Position numbers and translations under genes: made by a program. The notes under the pieces were generated by a model. It worked only from the letters and a program-made list of their open reading frames with translations. It was not told the DNA's origin and searched no databases. A DNA stretch of 14,400 nt from an uncultured Prevotella sp. (GTDB taxonomy: Bacteria; Bacteroidota; Bacteroidia; Bacteroidales; Bacteroidaceae). This document shows, piece after piece, positions 1-10,400 of the stretch; the first letter of the stretch is position 1, and every line of letters begins with the position of its first letter. The DNA lies in assembly GCA_934183355.1 (NCBI GenBank), contig CAKPST010000053.1, positions 1 through 14,400 on the forward strand, read 5' to 3'.

Positions 1-1271
1 CTGTTCAATGCCTCCAAGAAGTAGTAGTCGGCATAGTTCAGAGGAACGTCAATCTCGGCACCGTGAGGAATACTTCCCACAGAGTGCATCAACAACCAGC
101 AACCGTTCTTGCCAAGCTCAGCGAGGTAAGCAGGTGACGAGAGAGAGGTCATGATGCGGTCGGCGAGGGCATAGTAGCCATTCTCCGGCAGATACTTGTC
201 CATCTCATACAGAGCTGAAGCGATACAAGCTGCTGTAGACACGTCGCGCGGTTCGTTAGGGATGTTAGGAGCGTTGAGATCCCAGTAAGGAACGAGGTCG
301 TTCGGCATGTTCGGGTGACGCAACATCATGTTGAGTGTGCGAACAGCCTGGTCGAGATACTTCTTGTCCTTAGTGTAGCGGTAGCAAACTGTGTAGCCAT
401 AGATAGCCCAAGCCTGACCGCGTGCCCATACACTCTCGTGGTGATGACCCTGTGCTGTGTGCTTGTGGAGCACCTCGCCAGTATTGGGGTTGTAGTCGAT
501 AACGTGGTAGCAGCTTGCGTCCTTACGGAAGTGATTCTTCATTGTTACGTCAGCGTGGCTCTTGGCGATGTTCCAGTATGTAGAGTCGCCGCTCAATACT
601 GTAGCTTCGAACAGAAGCTCCAAGTTCATCATGTTGTCGATGATAACTGGGCATGTCCATCCGCGCTGCGACTGCCATCCGCGGTCTACGTTCCATGACT
701 GGATAACGCCTGCGCCCTTGCGGAAACGTGTGCTGAGCGACTTAGCTGTCTGGATTATTACCTTCTTGTAAGCCTTAGTTGGGTTGATGCGATAGCCATT
801 AAGGTAGCTGCTGCCAATCATGAAGCCTACGTCGTGGTGCCACTTCAGATACTGTATTGAGTCAAGACGCTCTGTGAAGCGCTTTGCCTGAACAGCCCAC
901 TGCTTGTCGTTTGTGAGCTTGTACATCTCCCAGAGGTTGCCAGGGAAGAAGCCTGAGCACCAGTCGTCGATAGGAACACAAACGAGGTTGCCCAATTTGT
1001 CGATGGTACGAGGGTTGTGCACCTCACCAGTGCGGCCCACCTGGTCGAGCATGAGTGTATACTGACGAGTAGCAAAGTTCACGTCGTCGCTTGCCAGCTT
1101 GTCCATGCGCATCTTCATCTTCTCGCAGCCAGTCTTCTTGCAGCAGTCTGACTTGCCAGCGCATTCTGTCTTGTGGTTGCTGCACGCTTTCTTTTCAGCA
1201 GTCTGTGCTGACATCGGGAGGAATGTTGCTGCCATGAACAAGGCAGCGATTGTCTTATTAATGTTATTCAT
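1..1271 (-). CDS. GH88 unsaturated glucuronyl hydrolase, secreted (partial, 3' end outside window)
   Basis: Removes the 4,5-unsaturated uronic acid from the non-reducing end of disaccharides made by polysaccharide lyases; probably periplasmic. 423 codons are visible from ATG at 1271-1269 and the frame is still open at the left edge. Residues 1-22 look like a Sec signal peptide ending near MSAQ. The (alpha/alpha)6-barrel signatures are present: FFPGNLW near 108-114, HHDVGF with D147, PVIIDNMMN with D212, and the RGQAWAIYG motif. D147 and D212 match in context and spacing (65 apart) the two essential aspartates of characterised UGL enzymes (D88/D149). It lies 28 nt downstream of the PL8 lyase, whose product it would process. 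Oddity: residues 30-49 carry five cysteines (C30, C37, C43, C44, C49) in a Lys-rich linker between signal peptide and barrel. The family is confident; substrate sulfation preference is not visible. Confidence 0.93.
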   Translation of the reverse strand, partial: MNNINKTIAALFMAATFLPMSAQTAEKKACSNHKTECAGKSDCCKKTGCEKMKMRMDKLASDDVNFATRQYTLMLDQVGRTGEVHNPRTIDKLGNLVCVPIDDWCSGFFPGNLWEMYKLTNDKQWAVQAKRFTERLDSIQYLKWHHDVGFMIGSSYLNGYRINPTKAYKKVIIQTAKSLSTRFRKGAGVIQSWNVDRGWQSQRGWTCPVIIDNMMNLELLFEATVLSGDSTYWNIAKSHADVTMKNHFRKDASCYHVIDYNPNTGEVLHKHTAQGHHHESVWARGQAWAIYGYTVCYRYTKDKKYLDQAVRTLNMMLRHPNMPNDLVPYWDLNAPNIPNEPRDVSTAACIASALYEMDKYLPENGYYALADRIMTSLSSPAYLAELGKNGCWLLMHSVGSIPHGAEIDVPLNYADYYFLEALN

Positions 1272-1299
1272 TTGTTTAATTTGTTTTCAATCTTTTATT

Positions 1300-4200
1300 T
1301 TATTTCTCCAACTCAACATTGAAGCTGAGTCCGTCCTTACATATAAACTCGATGGTTGTGGTCTTGTTTGTCTGTTCAACGAGCTTGATAGCCTCGTTGC
1401 CATCAAAGTTCCACTTGCCGAGCAGAGTCACGCGAACTGGAATCTCCAAGCTCGGGTTGTGACGCCATGGGCGGCTGTATACACTGCGCTCAACACGCTT
1501 GCCGTCCTTATAAATGTCGTCGCTCGGACCACGATAGAGTGCGAGGTCAGGCTGAGCCACTGTCAGGAGCATCTTCTTGGCGCTCACCATGCGCACCATT
1601 GCCAGACATGCTGTGTCTGTCTTGAGCAGCGGACCGCCTGGCAGCATATCCTTCGGAGTTTCGAAGAGCACGTACGACACTGTGTGTGTTGCGTCAGAGC
1701 TTACGATGTGTGCGTTGTTGTCCGAACGGAGCACCTTATAGTTAGGAGCTGCAGCGAATGCGTCAATCTGCTCACGTGTAGTGTTAGGTATTACAGCATA
1801 CTCGTATGTAGCATTCTTAGGAGCCTTGCCGTGGTCGAACACCAGCGATGCCCACATTCCCTCAGTTGGCTTGTCGGTGTCCTCGGTGCGCGATTCCTGC
1901 TTAACAAGACCAGAGAACTTCACTGGCTGCGGTGTGTAGTAGCCTGTGCCAAGGTTGTCGAGCCATGCCTTGCCGTCGCCTTCCTTGTAGCTCTTCCAGT
2001 AGTTTTCTGCCTTAGCGTCTGTAGCAGCCAACTGGAACACTGTTGTCTCTGTAGGATGCTGGTCTACGATGTTCTCGATGCCAGTACCAAGACAAACTAT
2101 AGTATTGTCGAAGAAGTGGTAAGACTTGCGAGCACGCATAGAGCCGTTGTACTTGTCGTGCTCGTGCAGCACCATACCGAAGTTGCCGTTTACGCCACGC
2201 TGTGACAATCCACCAGCAAAAGCCTCGTCAGAGTAGAGCATTTCCTCAACACCTGAAGAGATGTCCACGTTGCGAATCTTTGCCTTCAAATCGTCGAGAG
2301 GCAGCACGATAGCTGTTGTGCCAGGGATGTGGTTCCAGTCGAAACCATTCTGCACCCAACCGCTTGACTTAGGAGTTACGTTCTCGCCCTTAGGAGCTGT
2401 GAGAATCTGCATACTGCCATAACCGAGGTAACGACCATAGAGGTTCTCGCCAACATAGTGCTCTGCACCCCACAAGTAGCGGCTTGTGCCACGCACTACA
2501 GCCGACCAGTTGTCGCGACGCTGCACTGATGTACATCCATAGCTCAGTGCAAGGTTGCCCTGAGGGTCAGCCTCTGGAGCGCAACCCAGCATCTGTATCT
2601 TGAGCTTCATCTTCTTGTCGAGTGTAGAGTTAGCTCCGTCAGACAGACGCATGTACATGTTACCCATTTCCTTGTCATACTGCTGTGTGCCGTCAGGTGT
2701 GCCAGCCAATGTCATGAAGGCATAGTGGATAGGTGTCAATCTGCCAGTGCCGTTAGGGTGACGACCTGAGAGAGCCAGCGGGAAGTGAATCTTGTTGCAG
2801 AAGAAACGCATTGCCATAAGAGAGTTCTTAACGGTCTGATGTGCCAATTCGCCTACACCAAACTCTGTTCCGCTGAGGAAGTATATCATCTGAGTAGCAC
2901 CGTTCAAACCACCTACTGAGTAGCCTGGGTAGTTGTTACAGTGGTGATAGCCCGAACCGTCAATCTTGAACGAGTCGTCCAATCCCTTTGCCGGACGGCA
3001 ACCCCAGTCGAGCCAACGACCGCAAGAGCGCAAGTAGCGCACCTTCTCTGGCGAGTCGTCCATAAGGAGGATAGCACCCATACAGCCAATAGACGCTGTG
3101 TTGAATGTATCCATGTCGATACCGTTCTCAACTGGCTTAGTGTATAGCTCGTTGGTCTGCGAGTACCAAATCATGGTCTGCACTGCCTCGTCCAGTTTGC
3201 CAGCCTCTTTCAGAACGTTCTTCATGAGGAAGTAGGCAGAGTACATATTGCGTATTGAGTAGCCATAGTGGTGAATGTTACCCCAGCAGCTGCCCCAGCA
3301 TACGCCCTGGTCGGTGATGTGCTCATACATCATGAGGAACATCTTCTTCAACTCGTCTTTATCAGCATCCTCAACAGCGTTGTTGTATGCAATAGCTATG
3401 CGCTGCATCAGAGTGAAGTAGTCGGTCATCTCATATCCAGTGCGTGTCAGGATGTGCTTATCCCACGGCGAAATCATGCGCTCGTAAGCCTCGGCATGAC
3501 GCACAAACCAAATGCCCTTACCTGTGACAACGCCATTTTTCTTGCTGATGCCATACTTAGCATACTTGGCGCGAATCTCGTTCATCTGCTTAGGATAGAG
3601 CTTTGCAGGTGTGTAGATGACGTCGCGGAAACGCTGCTCTACGAGCTTAATCTCGGCACGCTGCTGATCGGTCAGCGGTGTCAGTTCGATATCTGGCTTG
3701 ATGTTGTAGAATTTTCTCACCTGCAACCAGTGGTTGGTAGAGCGAACGTTCACGAATGGTACCTGCTCGTCGGCTGTCTGCTGACGTGGGTCAACCTTGA
3801 TGGCTGTGATGAGGTGGTCGAAATATAGCTTGCCCTTTACGTCGGGAGCGTCGATGCGAATCTCGTTCATGCCAACTTCTGGCTTGCCCTGCATATCGCG
3901 CTCATAGCAAACCCATACGCCGCGCCATCCCTTGAAGTTGATATTGATGGGGAATGTTGTGCACTTCTTGCCATCCTTGAGGAAGTTCACTTGTATCTGC
4001 TTGCCCGGAGCCGGTGTCTCGTTGTAAATCCAAACGATGAAAGCGGCAAGATAATTGTCGCGACCGCCCTTCACCTTGGGCTCAAATTGCAAGTCTTTCT
4101 TTATTGAGAGCGATGCTCCCGGCTGGAATGTCCACTGTAGCGACTTCTTACCATTCTTATAATGAGTGCCACTCAGTTCTACAGCCGACTTTTGGGTAGA

Positions 4201-4341
4201 GATGAACTGAAGCTCAGTTGGTTTCTCAAATGAGAACATACGGGGGTCGTCGTACATCTGGGCTGCTGCGTTCTGGCTAAATGTCAGTCCTGCCATACCC
4301 ACAAAGGCAGCCATGATTCTACTTTTAGTTTTTTGATTCAT
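1300..4341 (-). CDS. Chondroitin sulfate ABC lyase-like polysaccharide lyase, family PL8
   Basis: Endo/exo-eliminase expected to cut chondroitin/dermatan sulfate (and possibly hyaluronan), leaving 4,5-unsaturated disaccharides. The ATG at 4341 gives 1013 residues, close to the ~1000 residues of ABC lyases, and starts directly at a Sec signal peptide ending near NAAAQ (about residue 28); an in-frame ATG at 4392 would add 17 residues of non-signal sequence and is less likely. Domains by comparison with the family: N-terminal beta-sandwich about 28-190, alpha/alpha toroid about 215-560, super-sandwich and C-terminal beta domains about 570-1013. H467 and Y474 in HHCNNYPGY have the same 7-residue spacing as the Proteus catalytic His501/Tyr508. 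R527 in LSGRHPNG and E632 in GENLYGRY fit Arg560 and Glu653; E632 is the least certain. It lies between the glycan-binding lipoprotein and GH88 in one PUL operon. No Cys lipobox, so probably periplasmic. Confidence 0.93.
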   Translation of the reverse strand: MNQKTKSRIMAAFVGMAGLTFSQNAAAQMYDDPRMFSFEKPTELQFISTQKSAVELSGTHYKNGKKSLQWTFQPGASLSIKKDLQFEPKVKGGRDNYLAAFIVWIYNETPAPGKQIQVNFLKDGKKCTTFPININFKGWRGVWVCYERDMQGKPEVGMNEIRIDAPDVKGKLYFDHLITAIKVDPRQQTADEQVPFVNVRSTNHWLQVRKFYNIKPDIELTPLTDQQRAEIKLVEQRFRDVIYTPAKLYPKQMNEIRAKYAKYGISKKNGVVTGKGIWFVRHAEAYERMISPWDKHILTRTGYEMTDYFTLMQRIAIAYNNAVEDADKDELKKMFLMMYEHITDQGVCWGSCWGNIHHYGYSIRNMYSAYFLMKNVLKEAGKLDEAVQTMIWYSQTNELYTKPVENGIDMDTFNTASIGCMGAILLMDDSPEKVRYLRSCGRWLDWGCRPAKGLDDSFKIDGSGYHHCNNYPGYSVGGLNGATQMIYFLSGTEFGVGELAHQTVKNSLMAMRFFCNKIHFPLALSGRHPNGTGRLTPIHYAFMTLAGTPDGTQQYDKEMGNMYMRLSDGANSTLDKKMKLKIQMLGCAPEADPQGNLALSYGCTSVQRRDNWSAVVRGTSRYLWGAEHYVGENLYGRYLGYGSMQILTAPKGENVTPKSSGWVQNGFDWNHIPGTTAIVLPLDDLKAKIRNVDISSGVEEMLYSDEAFAGGLSQRGVNGNFGMVLHEHDKYNGSMRARKSYHFFDNTIVCLGTGIENIVDQHPTETTVFQLAATDAKAENYWKSYKEGDGKAWLDNLGTGYYTPQPVKFSGLVKQESRTEDTDKPTEGMWASLVFDHGKAPKNATYEYAVIPNTTREQIDAFAAAPNYKVLRSDNNAHIVSSDATHTVSYVLFETPKDMLPGGPLLKTDTACLAMVRMVSAKKMLLTVAQPDLALYRGPSDDIYKDGKRVERSVYSRPWRHNPSLEIPVRVTLLGKWNFDGNEAIKLVEQTNKTTTIEFICKDGLSFNVELEK

Positions 4342-4368
4342 ATTAGTAAAATATGGTTTAGGTAACAG

Positions 4369-4398
4369 AAGGGAGTGCCAAAACAATGTCACTCCCTT
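4369..4398 (-). terminator. Intergenic hairpin between binding protein and lyase genes
   Basis: AAGGGAGTG (4369-4377) and CACTCCCTT (4390-4398) form a perfect 9-bp stem with a 12-nt loop in the 79-nt gap between the DUF5017 gene and the PL8 gene. No clear U-run follows the stem on the minus strand, so it looks more like a partial terminator, an RNA-processing site or a 3'-end stabiliser than a full stop to transcription. The function is inferred. Confidence 0.5.
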
Positions 4399-4420
4399 CG
4401 CTTTGATTAATAATCAATCG

Positions 4421-5491
4421 TTATTCAGTAACCTTGATAGTCAACTCACGGATAACACGTGACTCCTTCTTGTAGTTGCTGTTGGTAGCGATGAATGTAG
4501 CCTTATACTCACCAGCGGTGGTGTATGTATAGGTGTATGAGTCGATGTTCTGGCTCATGTTCTTCACTGTCATGCCCTTGTCAGGTGAGCAAGCGTTTAC
4601 AACAAAGAGGTTAGACACAAGCCATGTGTTCTTTAGGGCCTTGTTTGCACCCGAGCTGTGGATGAAGAACGAACCATTCTTGATGTCCTTCAAGTTCCAG
4701 ATACCGCTTACGTTGTTGGTCACCGAGCCATACTCGCGGTTGTTGGTCATGCCTCTTTGGTCTTCGAGGTCTTCCTTGCACTGTGTGTTGATAGGAGTAA
4801 ATCCTAAGTCGCCTGCATAGAGATAAGTCGAGTTGCCATTCTTCATCTTGTTAACGATGTAGAATTGGCTGAAGTTGTAACGAGGCTGTGAGGCTGAATT
4901 GTCCAAGCCAAGGTAGTGGAACGCGAATGTGATGCGCTTGCCCAGGAGCTCAGTGATATTCACAGAGTATTCATTTGCCTTGTTTTCGTTTCCAACAGGT
5001 GCCTGTGGCAGTGTGATGTTTTTGCCGTTCTTGTCTGTGAGCATAGGCTCAAAGTCGGTCCATGCAAATTCTTTCACGAGCTGACAGTCGGCATCGAAGT
5101 TGTTGCCATAGATGCCTGGGAAGTTGTCCGACATATACATGTGTAGTACATTCTTTGTACATGCAGCGTTGCCATACTGTGCCCAAAGCTTGAAGTGGAG
5201 TGTTGACGATTCTACTTCTTCTGGGTCTACCGCAATGCGGTCCTTGTTGGCGTATGCACTGCCGTCCTCACCACTCCAGAACGAGATATTATCGGGATCG
5301 CCCGAGAAGTTGAACACTACTGGTGTGCCTGCCTTTACGGTGACTACGTCGCCCTGAACAGTCACGCCTTCCTCTGCCTTAACGCCGACATTCATCGATA
5401 CGTTTTCTGTCAGTTCGTCGCTGCAGCTTGCCAACGACGCCATGCCGAGCAGGAAGAATATGTAATATTTAATTCTTTTCATTGTTTTCAA
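4421..5491 (-). CDS. DUF5017-type surface lipoprotein, probable PUL glycan-binding protein (SGBP)
   Basis: 356 residues. A lipoprotein signal peptide ends at the lipobox LASC, with C23 as the lipidated cysteine; the following SDE is an acidic export signal of the kind that sends Bacteroidota lipoproteins to the cell surface. After it comes an Ig/PKD-like beta domain in which GTPVVFNF leads into FSGDPDNISFWSGEDG (residues 62-77), the pattern I associate with DUF5017. The C-terminal ~45 residues (YTYTYTTAGEYKATFIATN) look like a second PKD-like strand set. There are no catalytic motifs. Its place immediately after SusD, 70 nt downstream, is where PULs normally encode the non-SusD surface glycan-binding protein, so it probably captures glycosaminoglycan chains for the SusC/SusD complex. 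The domain is fairly sure; binding is inferred from position. Confidence 0.8.
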   Translation of the reverse strand: MKTMKRIKYYIFFLLGMASLASCSDELTENVSMNVGVKAEEGVTVQGDVVTVKAGTPVVFNFSGDPDNISFWSGEDGSAYANKDRIAVDPEEVESSTLHFKLWAQYGNAACTKNVLHMYMSDNFPGIYGNNFDADCQLVKEFAWTDFEPMLTDKNGKNITLPQAPVGNENKANEYSVNITELLGKRITFAFHYLGLDNSASQPRYNFSQFYIVNKMKNGNSTYLYAGDLGFTPINTQCKEDLEDQRGMTNNREYGSVTNNVSGIWNLKDIKNGSFFIHSSGANKALKNTWLVSNLFVVNACSPDKGMTVKNMSQNIDSYTYTYTTAGEYKATFIATNSNYKKESRVIRELTIKVTE

Positions 5492-5524
5492 AATTGTTTA
5501 GATGTTATGATTTTCCCTTTTAAA

Positions 5525-5550
5525 GGCTACGGCTTTTGTTCGCCGTAGCC
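5525..5550 (-). terminator. Intergenic hairpin after the SusD-like gene
   Basis: GGCTACGGC (5525-5533) and GCCGTAGCC (5542-5550) form a perfect 9-bp, GC-rich stem with an 8-nt loop, starting 11 nt past the SusD stop codon. On the minus strand it is followed only by TTT and then A/G-rich sequence, so termination would be incomplete. Such a hairpin could make the susCD part of the transcript more abundant than the downstream genes. The structure is seen; the role is inferred. Confidence 0.55.
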
Positions 5551-5561
5551 TACTAAAGTTA

Positions 5562-7340
5562 TTACCAACCTGGGTTGTTCTTCGTGATGAGCTTGTTAAC
5601 AGCCATCTCGCTCGAAGGAATTGGGAAGTAGTTGTAAGCGTCTGACACCTGGAAATAGGTGTAAACGTTGTTCGGACCGAACTTCCAGTTGGTGCCTGCC
5701 TGAGCACGTGGTGCCAAGTCGTTCATGTTCTTCACAAACTCGCCCCAACGGATGAGGTCCCAACGACGTGTCATCTCGAAGCAAAGCTCCATAGCACGCT
5801 CGTCCTTAACCTTCTGGAGGAACTGGTCGTGGTTGAGTCCGGCAGGGATGTCCTTGATGCCAGCACGCTTGCGCACCTCGTTGATGCAGCTGTAAGCCTC
5901 GCTTGTAGGTCCACCGTTAAGCTCGTTCTCACACTCGGCAATCATCAGCAATACGTCAGAGTAGCGCATGATTGGGAAGTTGATAGCTGTAAAGTTGCGG
6001 TTCTTAACCAATCCTGGCGACTCATACTCGCGACGCCACTTGCCGCACGAACGGTCGTAGTTGTCAGATGCCTTAGTCTTCTGGCAGTCGCCAATAGATG
6101 TGCCTTTCTTCTCGTCAAGAATCTTGCCTTCGCCATACTCGTATGACTGATCCCAGTACTGATTCTTCACCTCGCTCAGCTTGCCATACTCAAACATACG
6201 GCCGTCTACGCCAAGACCCTTATTCGACTCAGTGTATGTGAATGGAGCGATGTTCCAGTTCATACGGTCGATGTCGCCCTTAGTTGGGTCGTCGATATTC
6301 TCCTGAGCCTCATATAGCTCGTAGAGCTTAGGTGTGCTCCAGAAGAAAGCATAGCCGTAGCCAGGATTTCCCTTGCCCACCATCTGGTCGTTGGTTGGAG
6401 GAGCTGGTGTCTGAATACCGATGATGTTGCCGATACGTCCCTCTGCCTTGATGTCGGCTGAGTAAGTACCTGTAAACTCTGCCTCCCAAATACTCTCGTT
6501 GCCAGTAGTGTTATACTTGCCTGAGCACTGGTCGATGAAGAAGTCCCAATACTTAGGAGCCAATGAGTGGCCCTCTGCCTTCACCAACTTGGCATACTTG
6601 TTAGCCTCGGTGAAGTAGCTCTTGATTTCCTCAGCGTTGCCAGCCTGATTGTCGCGGAAGTGCTCACCAGCACGGAACATATATACACGTGCGAGGATTG
6701 CCCATGCTGCCGACTTCGACAGGCTGCCCGGATGATATGTCAGTGAGGCTGCTGAAGGCAAATTGTTGGCTGCCTCGTCCATCTCTTTGCAGATGAACTC
6801 GTAGATCTTAGCCTTCGGTGTCACTGCTATCTGCAATCCCTCAACTGTCTGTGTAGACGACTCTCTGAATGGAACGTCGCCCCAGCACTGTACGAGGTTG
6901 AAGTAGTAGAAGGCACGCAAGAAGCGAGCCTGTGCTGCATACAGATTTCTTTTGCTTTCGCTCAAGCCTGGTACGGTTGGCAGATTCTCCAACAGAACGT
7001 TTGCACGGTTGACACCCGAATAGAGTGTATACCATAAACCTGCTACATACGGGTCGCTCGTTGTCGCCTTGTTACATATCAGACCGCTGTTAGAAGGAGC
7101 ACGACCCGAACCGCCGTATGCTTCGAGGTCGTCGCCACCGGCGAGGTAAAGATACTGGTTGCCGTAGAATGTCGGCTGTGTGAGGATGGCATATACGCCA
7201 CGGAGGAACGACTCCGCCTCAGACTCGTTGTTGAAGTAGCTACCCGACGTAGTGATAGTAGGCTCCTTGTCGAGGAAGTCGCAGCTGCCAAGCGAGAGCA
7301 TTGCTGCGCAAGCTATTATAGTTGTTTTAAATGCTTTCAT
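5562..7340 (-). CDS. SusD/RagB-family outer-membrane lipoprotein
   Basis: 592 residues from ATG at 7340. Surface glycan-binding partner of the SusC-like transporter, acting as the hinged lid of the uptake complex. Type II signal peptide with lipobox SLGSC (C20), then DFLDKEP, the usual start of mature SusD proteins. Family landmarks in order: YFNNESEAESFLRGVYAIL; TPR-type helices AQARFLRAFYYFNLVQCWGDVPF and SAAWAILARVYMFRAGEHF (each read from the translation); the core MRYSDVLLMIAECENEL; CFEMTRRWDLIRWGEF; and the near-terminal YFPIPSSEM (571-579). Length is typical for the family. An in-frame ATG at 7361 would add seven polar residues ahead of the signal peptide and is disfavoured. It follows SusC by 63 nt, the classic pair order. 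Ligand specificity cannot be read from the sequence; glycosaminoglycan is inferred from the lyase and GH88 downstream. Confidence 0.96.
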   Translation of the reverse strand: MKAFKTTIIACAAMLSLGSCDFLDKEPTITTSGSYFNNESEAESFLRGVYAILTQPTFYGNQYLYLAGGDDLEAYGGSGRAPSNSGLICNKATTSDPYVAGLWYTLYSGVNRANVLLENLPTVPGLSESKRNLYAAQARFLRAFYYFNLVQCWGDVPFRESSTQTVEGLQIAVTPKAKIYEFICKEMDEAANNLPSAASLTYHPGSLSKSAAWAILARVYMFRAGEHFRDNQAGNAEEIKSYFTEANKYAKLVKAEGHSLAPKYWDFFIDQCSGKYNTTGNESIWEAEFTGTYSADIKAEGRIGNIIGIQTPAPPTNDQMVGKGNPGYGYAFFWSTPKLYELYEAQENIDDPTKGDIDRMNWNIAPFTYTESNKGLGVDGRMFEYGKLSEVKNQYWDQSYEYGEGKILDEKKGTSIGDCQKTKASDNYDRSCGKWRREYESPGLVKNRNFTAINFPIMRYSDVLLMIAECENELNGGPTSEAYSCINEVRKRAGIKDIPAGLNHDQFLQKVKDERAMELCFEMTRRWDLIRWGEFVKNMNDLAPRAQAGTNWKFGPNNVYTYFQVSDAYNYFPIPSSEMAVNKLITKNNPGW

Positions 7341-7403
7341 AATTTTATTATGTCTATACATTATATATAATATGTATGTGTAGTCTCCTTAATGTCCGTC
7401 AGA

Positions 7404-10400
7404 TTAGAAGCCGAGGTGAACACCGAAGCTGAACTGGCGAGCACGTGGATAAGCTGAGAAGTCAAGACCCGGTGTAAGGGCGTTGTTACGGATTGAAACC
7501 TCAGGGTCATAACCGCTATAGTTGGTGATGGTGAAGAGGTTCTGTGCTGCAAAGTAAACGCGGAGGTTGTCGATGTGCAGACGTGTAACCACTGACTTAG
7601 GCAATGTGTAACCCAATGTCACGGTCTTCAGACGGAGGAATGAGCCGTCCTCGATGATGCGTGATGAGAATACACGGTTAGAAGCCGATGCTGTGGCACG
7701 TGGAATGTCGCTTGTCGGGTTCTCCTCAGTCCAACGGTTGGCATAGCTTGCATACTGGTTGAGCTCACGAGCCTTGTTCCAAGAGCTCTCGAAGAAGAGG
7801 CGGTTGGCGTTCAAGATGTCGTTGCCATACGACCACTGGAAGAAGATGCTGAGGTCGAAGCCTGCGTATGCGAAGTTGTTGGTGAAACCGCCAGTGTGCA
7901 GAGGCTGTCCGTCGCCGATTACGGTGCAGTCGTTGTCGTTGATAACGCCGTCGCCGTTGATGTCGCGATACTTAGGCATACCAGGCTGAGTATTTGTCTC
8001 GCCTGCGAAGTGGGGTATGTTAGCCTTCAAGGTGTATGTGTTGCCTGACTTCTCGAAGTCGTCATACTTGTATGTGCCATCGTAGATGTAGCCGTACATA
8101 GCGCCCATTGACTGACCCTTGCGTGCGATGTAGCTGGTCTGCTGGTTGAAGTTCTGGTCGAACTGTGCTGCTGTCAGCAATGCTGGCTGACCCTCGGCAA
8201 GCTCAAGAACGCGGTTCTGGTTGAATGCGATGTTGAAGTTGCTGGTCCACTGGAACTTCTTGGTCTTGATGTTAGTGGTGTTGAGTGTGAGCTCGATACC
8301 CTGGTTGCGCACCTTACCGATGTTCTTCATAGCACTTACGTAGCCCGAAGACAGAGGCAAGTTGGCGTTGAGCAAGAGGTCGCGTGTGGTCTTGCGATAG
8401 AGGTCAACGGTCAAACCGATGCGCTCCTGGAGGAAGCTGAGGTCGAAACCGAGGTTCCACTGCTCTGTGGTCTCCCACTTGAGGTCCTTGTTAGGCACTG
8501 ATGTTGGCACCATGCCCACATTATTAATATTGCCATTGTATGGATAAACGCCGCTTGGAACGCTGCCCAGTGTCACCTGGCCGCCCCACTGCTTCACTAC
8601 GTCGTAGAGTCCGTATGAGTCATACTCGCCTACACGGTTGTTACCGGTAAGACCCCATGACAAACGAATCTTGGCGTTGTCGATATACATGCGAATAGGC
8701 TTCATGAAGTCTTCCTCAGCCACATTCCAAGCCAAAGAGCCTGAAGGGAAGTAGCCGAAGCGATTGCCCTTGCGGAACTTAGACGAACCGTCGGCACGCA
8801 TTGTGAATGTTGCGTAATACTTCGAGTAGTAGTTGTAGTTGAAACGTCCGAAGTATGAAATCATCGACCATGAGCTCTTGGTAGATACAGTAGTTGTAGG
8901 AGTACCCTGGCTCATACCAGCCATGCCCAAGCTCTCGTTAGGGATGTGGGTGGTCTTGAACGAATAGTAGTCGTAGTCAGAATTCTGCAATGAGAAACCT
9001 AAGAGAGTGTTGAAGAAGTGTCTCTTCTTGATGTTAGTCTGATAGGTGAGGGTGTTCTCGTTGAGCCATGTGGCACGTGAAGAACGTACTACGCGTGCGT
9101 TCACCTTATCTATAGAGAGGCGGCTACCATAACGCGACTTCGAGTTGTTGAAGTTGTCGTTGTTGGTGCGGCTATCTGTGAAACCGCCCGAAACCTTCAG
9201 CTTCAAGCCCTTCATGAACTCATACTCCAAGTAACCATTGAACTGTGTATACTGGCTCAATGTGTGGTTGTAGGCGTTGTTGAGGTCCATATACGGGTTG
9301 AAACGGTAGTCGCTCTTTGACTCTACGTCATCGTCAGTGCCGTTCTCAAGCAATGTAGACAGCGGTGTACCCGGCTGTGTCACTGGGCGATAGCCCCATA
9401 CGCTGTAGAAGAGGTTGTTCATACCAGTGTACGACTGCTGCGAAGGCGAAGCACCGTCCTGGTTGGTGCGTGAGTAGTTCACGTTGAGGTTGATCTTCAA
9501 CTTGTCCTTCTTGTATGTGCTGCCCAAACGTCCCTGCAAACGGTTGTAGTTAGAGTTGAGCACGATACCGTCCTGGTCGAAGTAAGAGAGAGAAGCATTG
9601 TAGCGAACTTCCTTGCTACCACCAGTCAAACCAACGCTGTGGTTCTGGATAGGAGCTGTCTGGAAGATCATGTCCTGCCAGTTGTATTGGGCGATGTTGC
9701 GATAGTCGTCCAGAGTCCACTGCTTGCCCTCGTAGTTGGCAAGGTATGTGTTCTTAACGATGTCAGGATACATTTCTGCCTGAAGCTTAACGAATTCGTA
9801 AGCGTTCATCATCTCGATGTTGTTCGAGATCGACTGCCATCCGTAGCTGCCATCGTATGTAATCTTAGGCTTGCCCACCTGACCACTCTTAGTGGTGATG
9901 ATGACAACACCGTTGGCACCACGTGCACCATAAATAGCGGTGGCAGAGGCGTCCTTCAATACGTTAACCGACTGGATGTCAAGCGGGTTGATGCTTGATG
10001 CTACCGAAGCGTCCTCCACAGGGAAACCGTCTACTACGTACAGTGGAGAGTTCTCCTGAGTCAATGAGTTGTTACCACGAATCACCATGTTCATCTTGCC
10101 ACCAGGCATACCCTCGTTAGAAGATACGTTCACACCGGCGAGACGACCGCCGAGAGTCTGGTCGAACGAAGATACTGGAGTACTGGTAAGTCCCTTCATG
10201 TCAGCCTTGGCTACTGAACCGGTGAGGTCGCGCTGTCGAACTGGCTGATAACCCACAACAACAACCTCGTTGAGAGTCTTCTTGTCTTCCTGCAGAGTGA
10301 TAACCATCTGCTTGCCCGGAGTTGCCTTAACGTCCTGCGGAGTATATCCGAGGAAAGAGAAGGTGAGCACCGCGCCGCGCTTCACATTGATGTTGAACAC

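Noticed and set aside
1099..2205. A 368-residue plus-strand open frame opposite the PL8 and GH88 genes
   Set aside because: It is antisense to two well-recognised genes, spans their intergenic gap, and its Cys/Val/Leu-rich translation resembles no family. It is a by-product of codon bias on the other strand.
4342..4392. Longer start for the PL8 lyase at ATG 4392
   Set aside because: The added 17 residues come before an otherwise standard signal peptide, and the extension would run through half of the intergenic hairpin.
7338..7352. CATAAT-TTT-ATTATG inverted repeat over the SusD start codon
   Set aside because: Short and pure A/T apart from the ends, in a very A/T-rich gap; likely chance and too weak to claim as a regulatory structure.
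7341..7361. Longer start for the SusD-like protein at ATG 7361
   Set aside because: It would add a short polar stretch ahead of the lipoprotein signal; ATG at 7340 gives the usual MK-start and a lipobox cysteine at 20.
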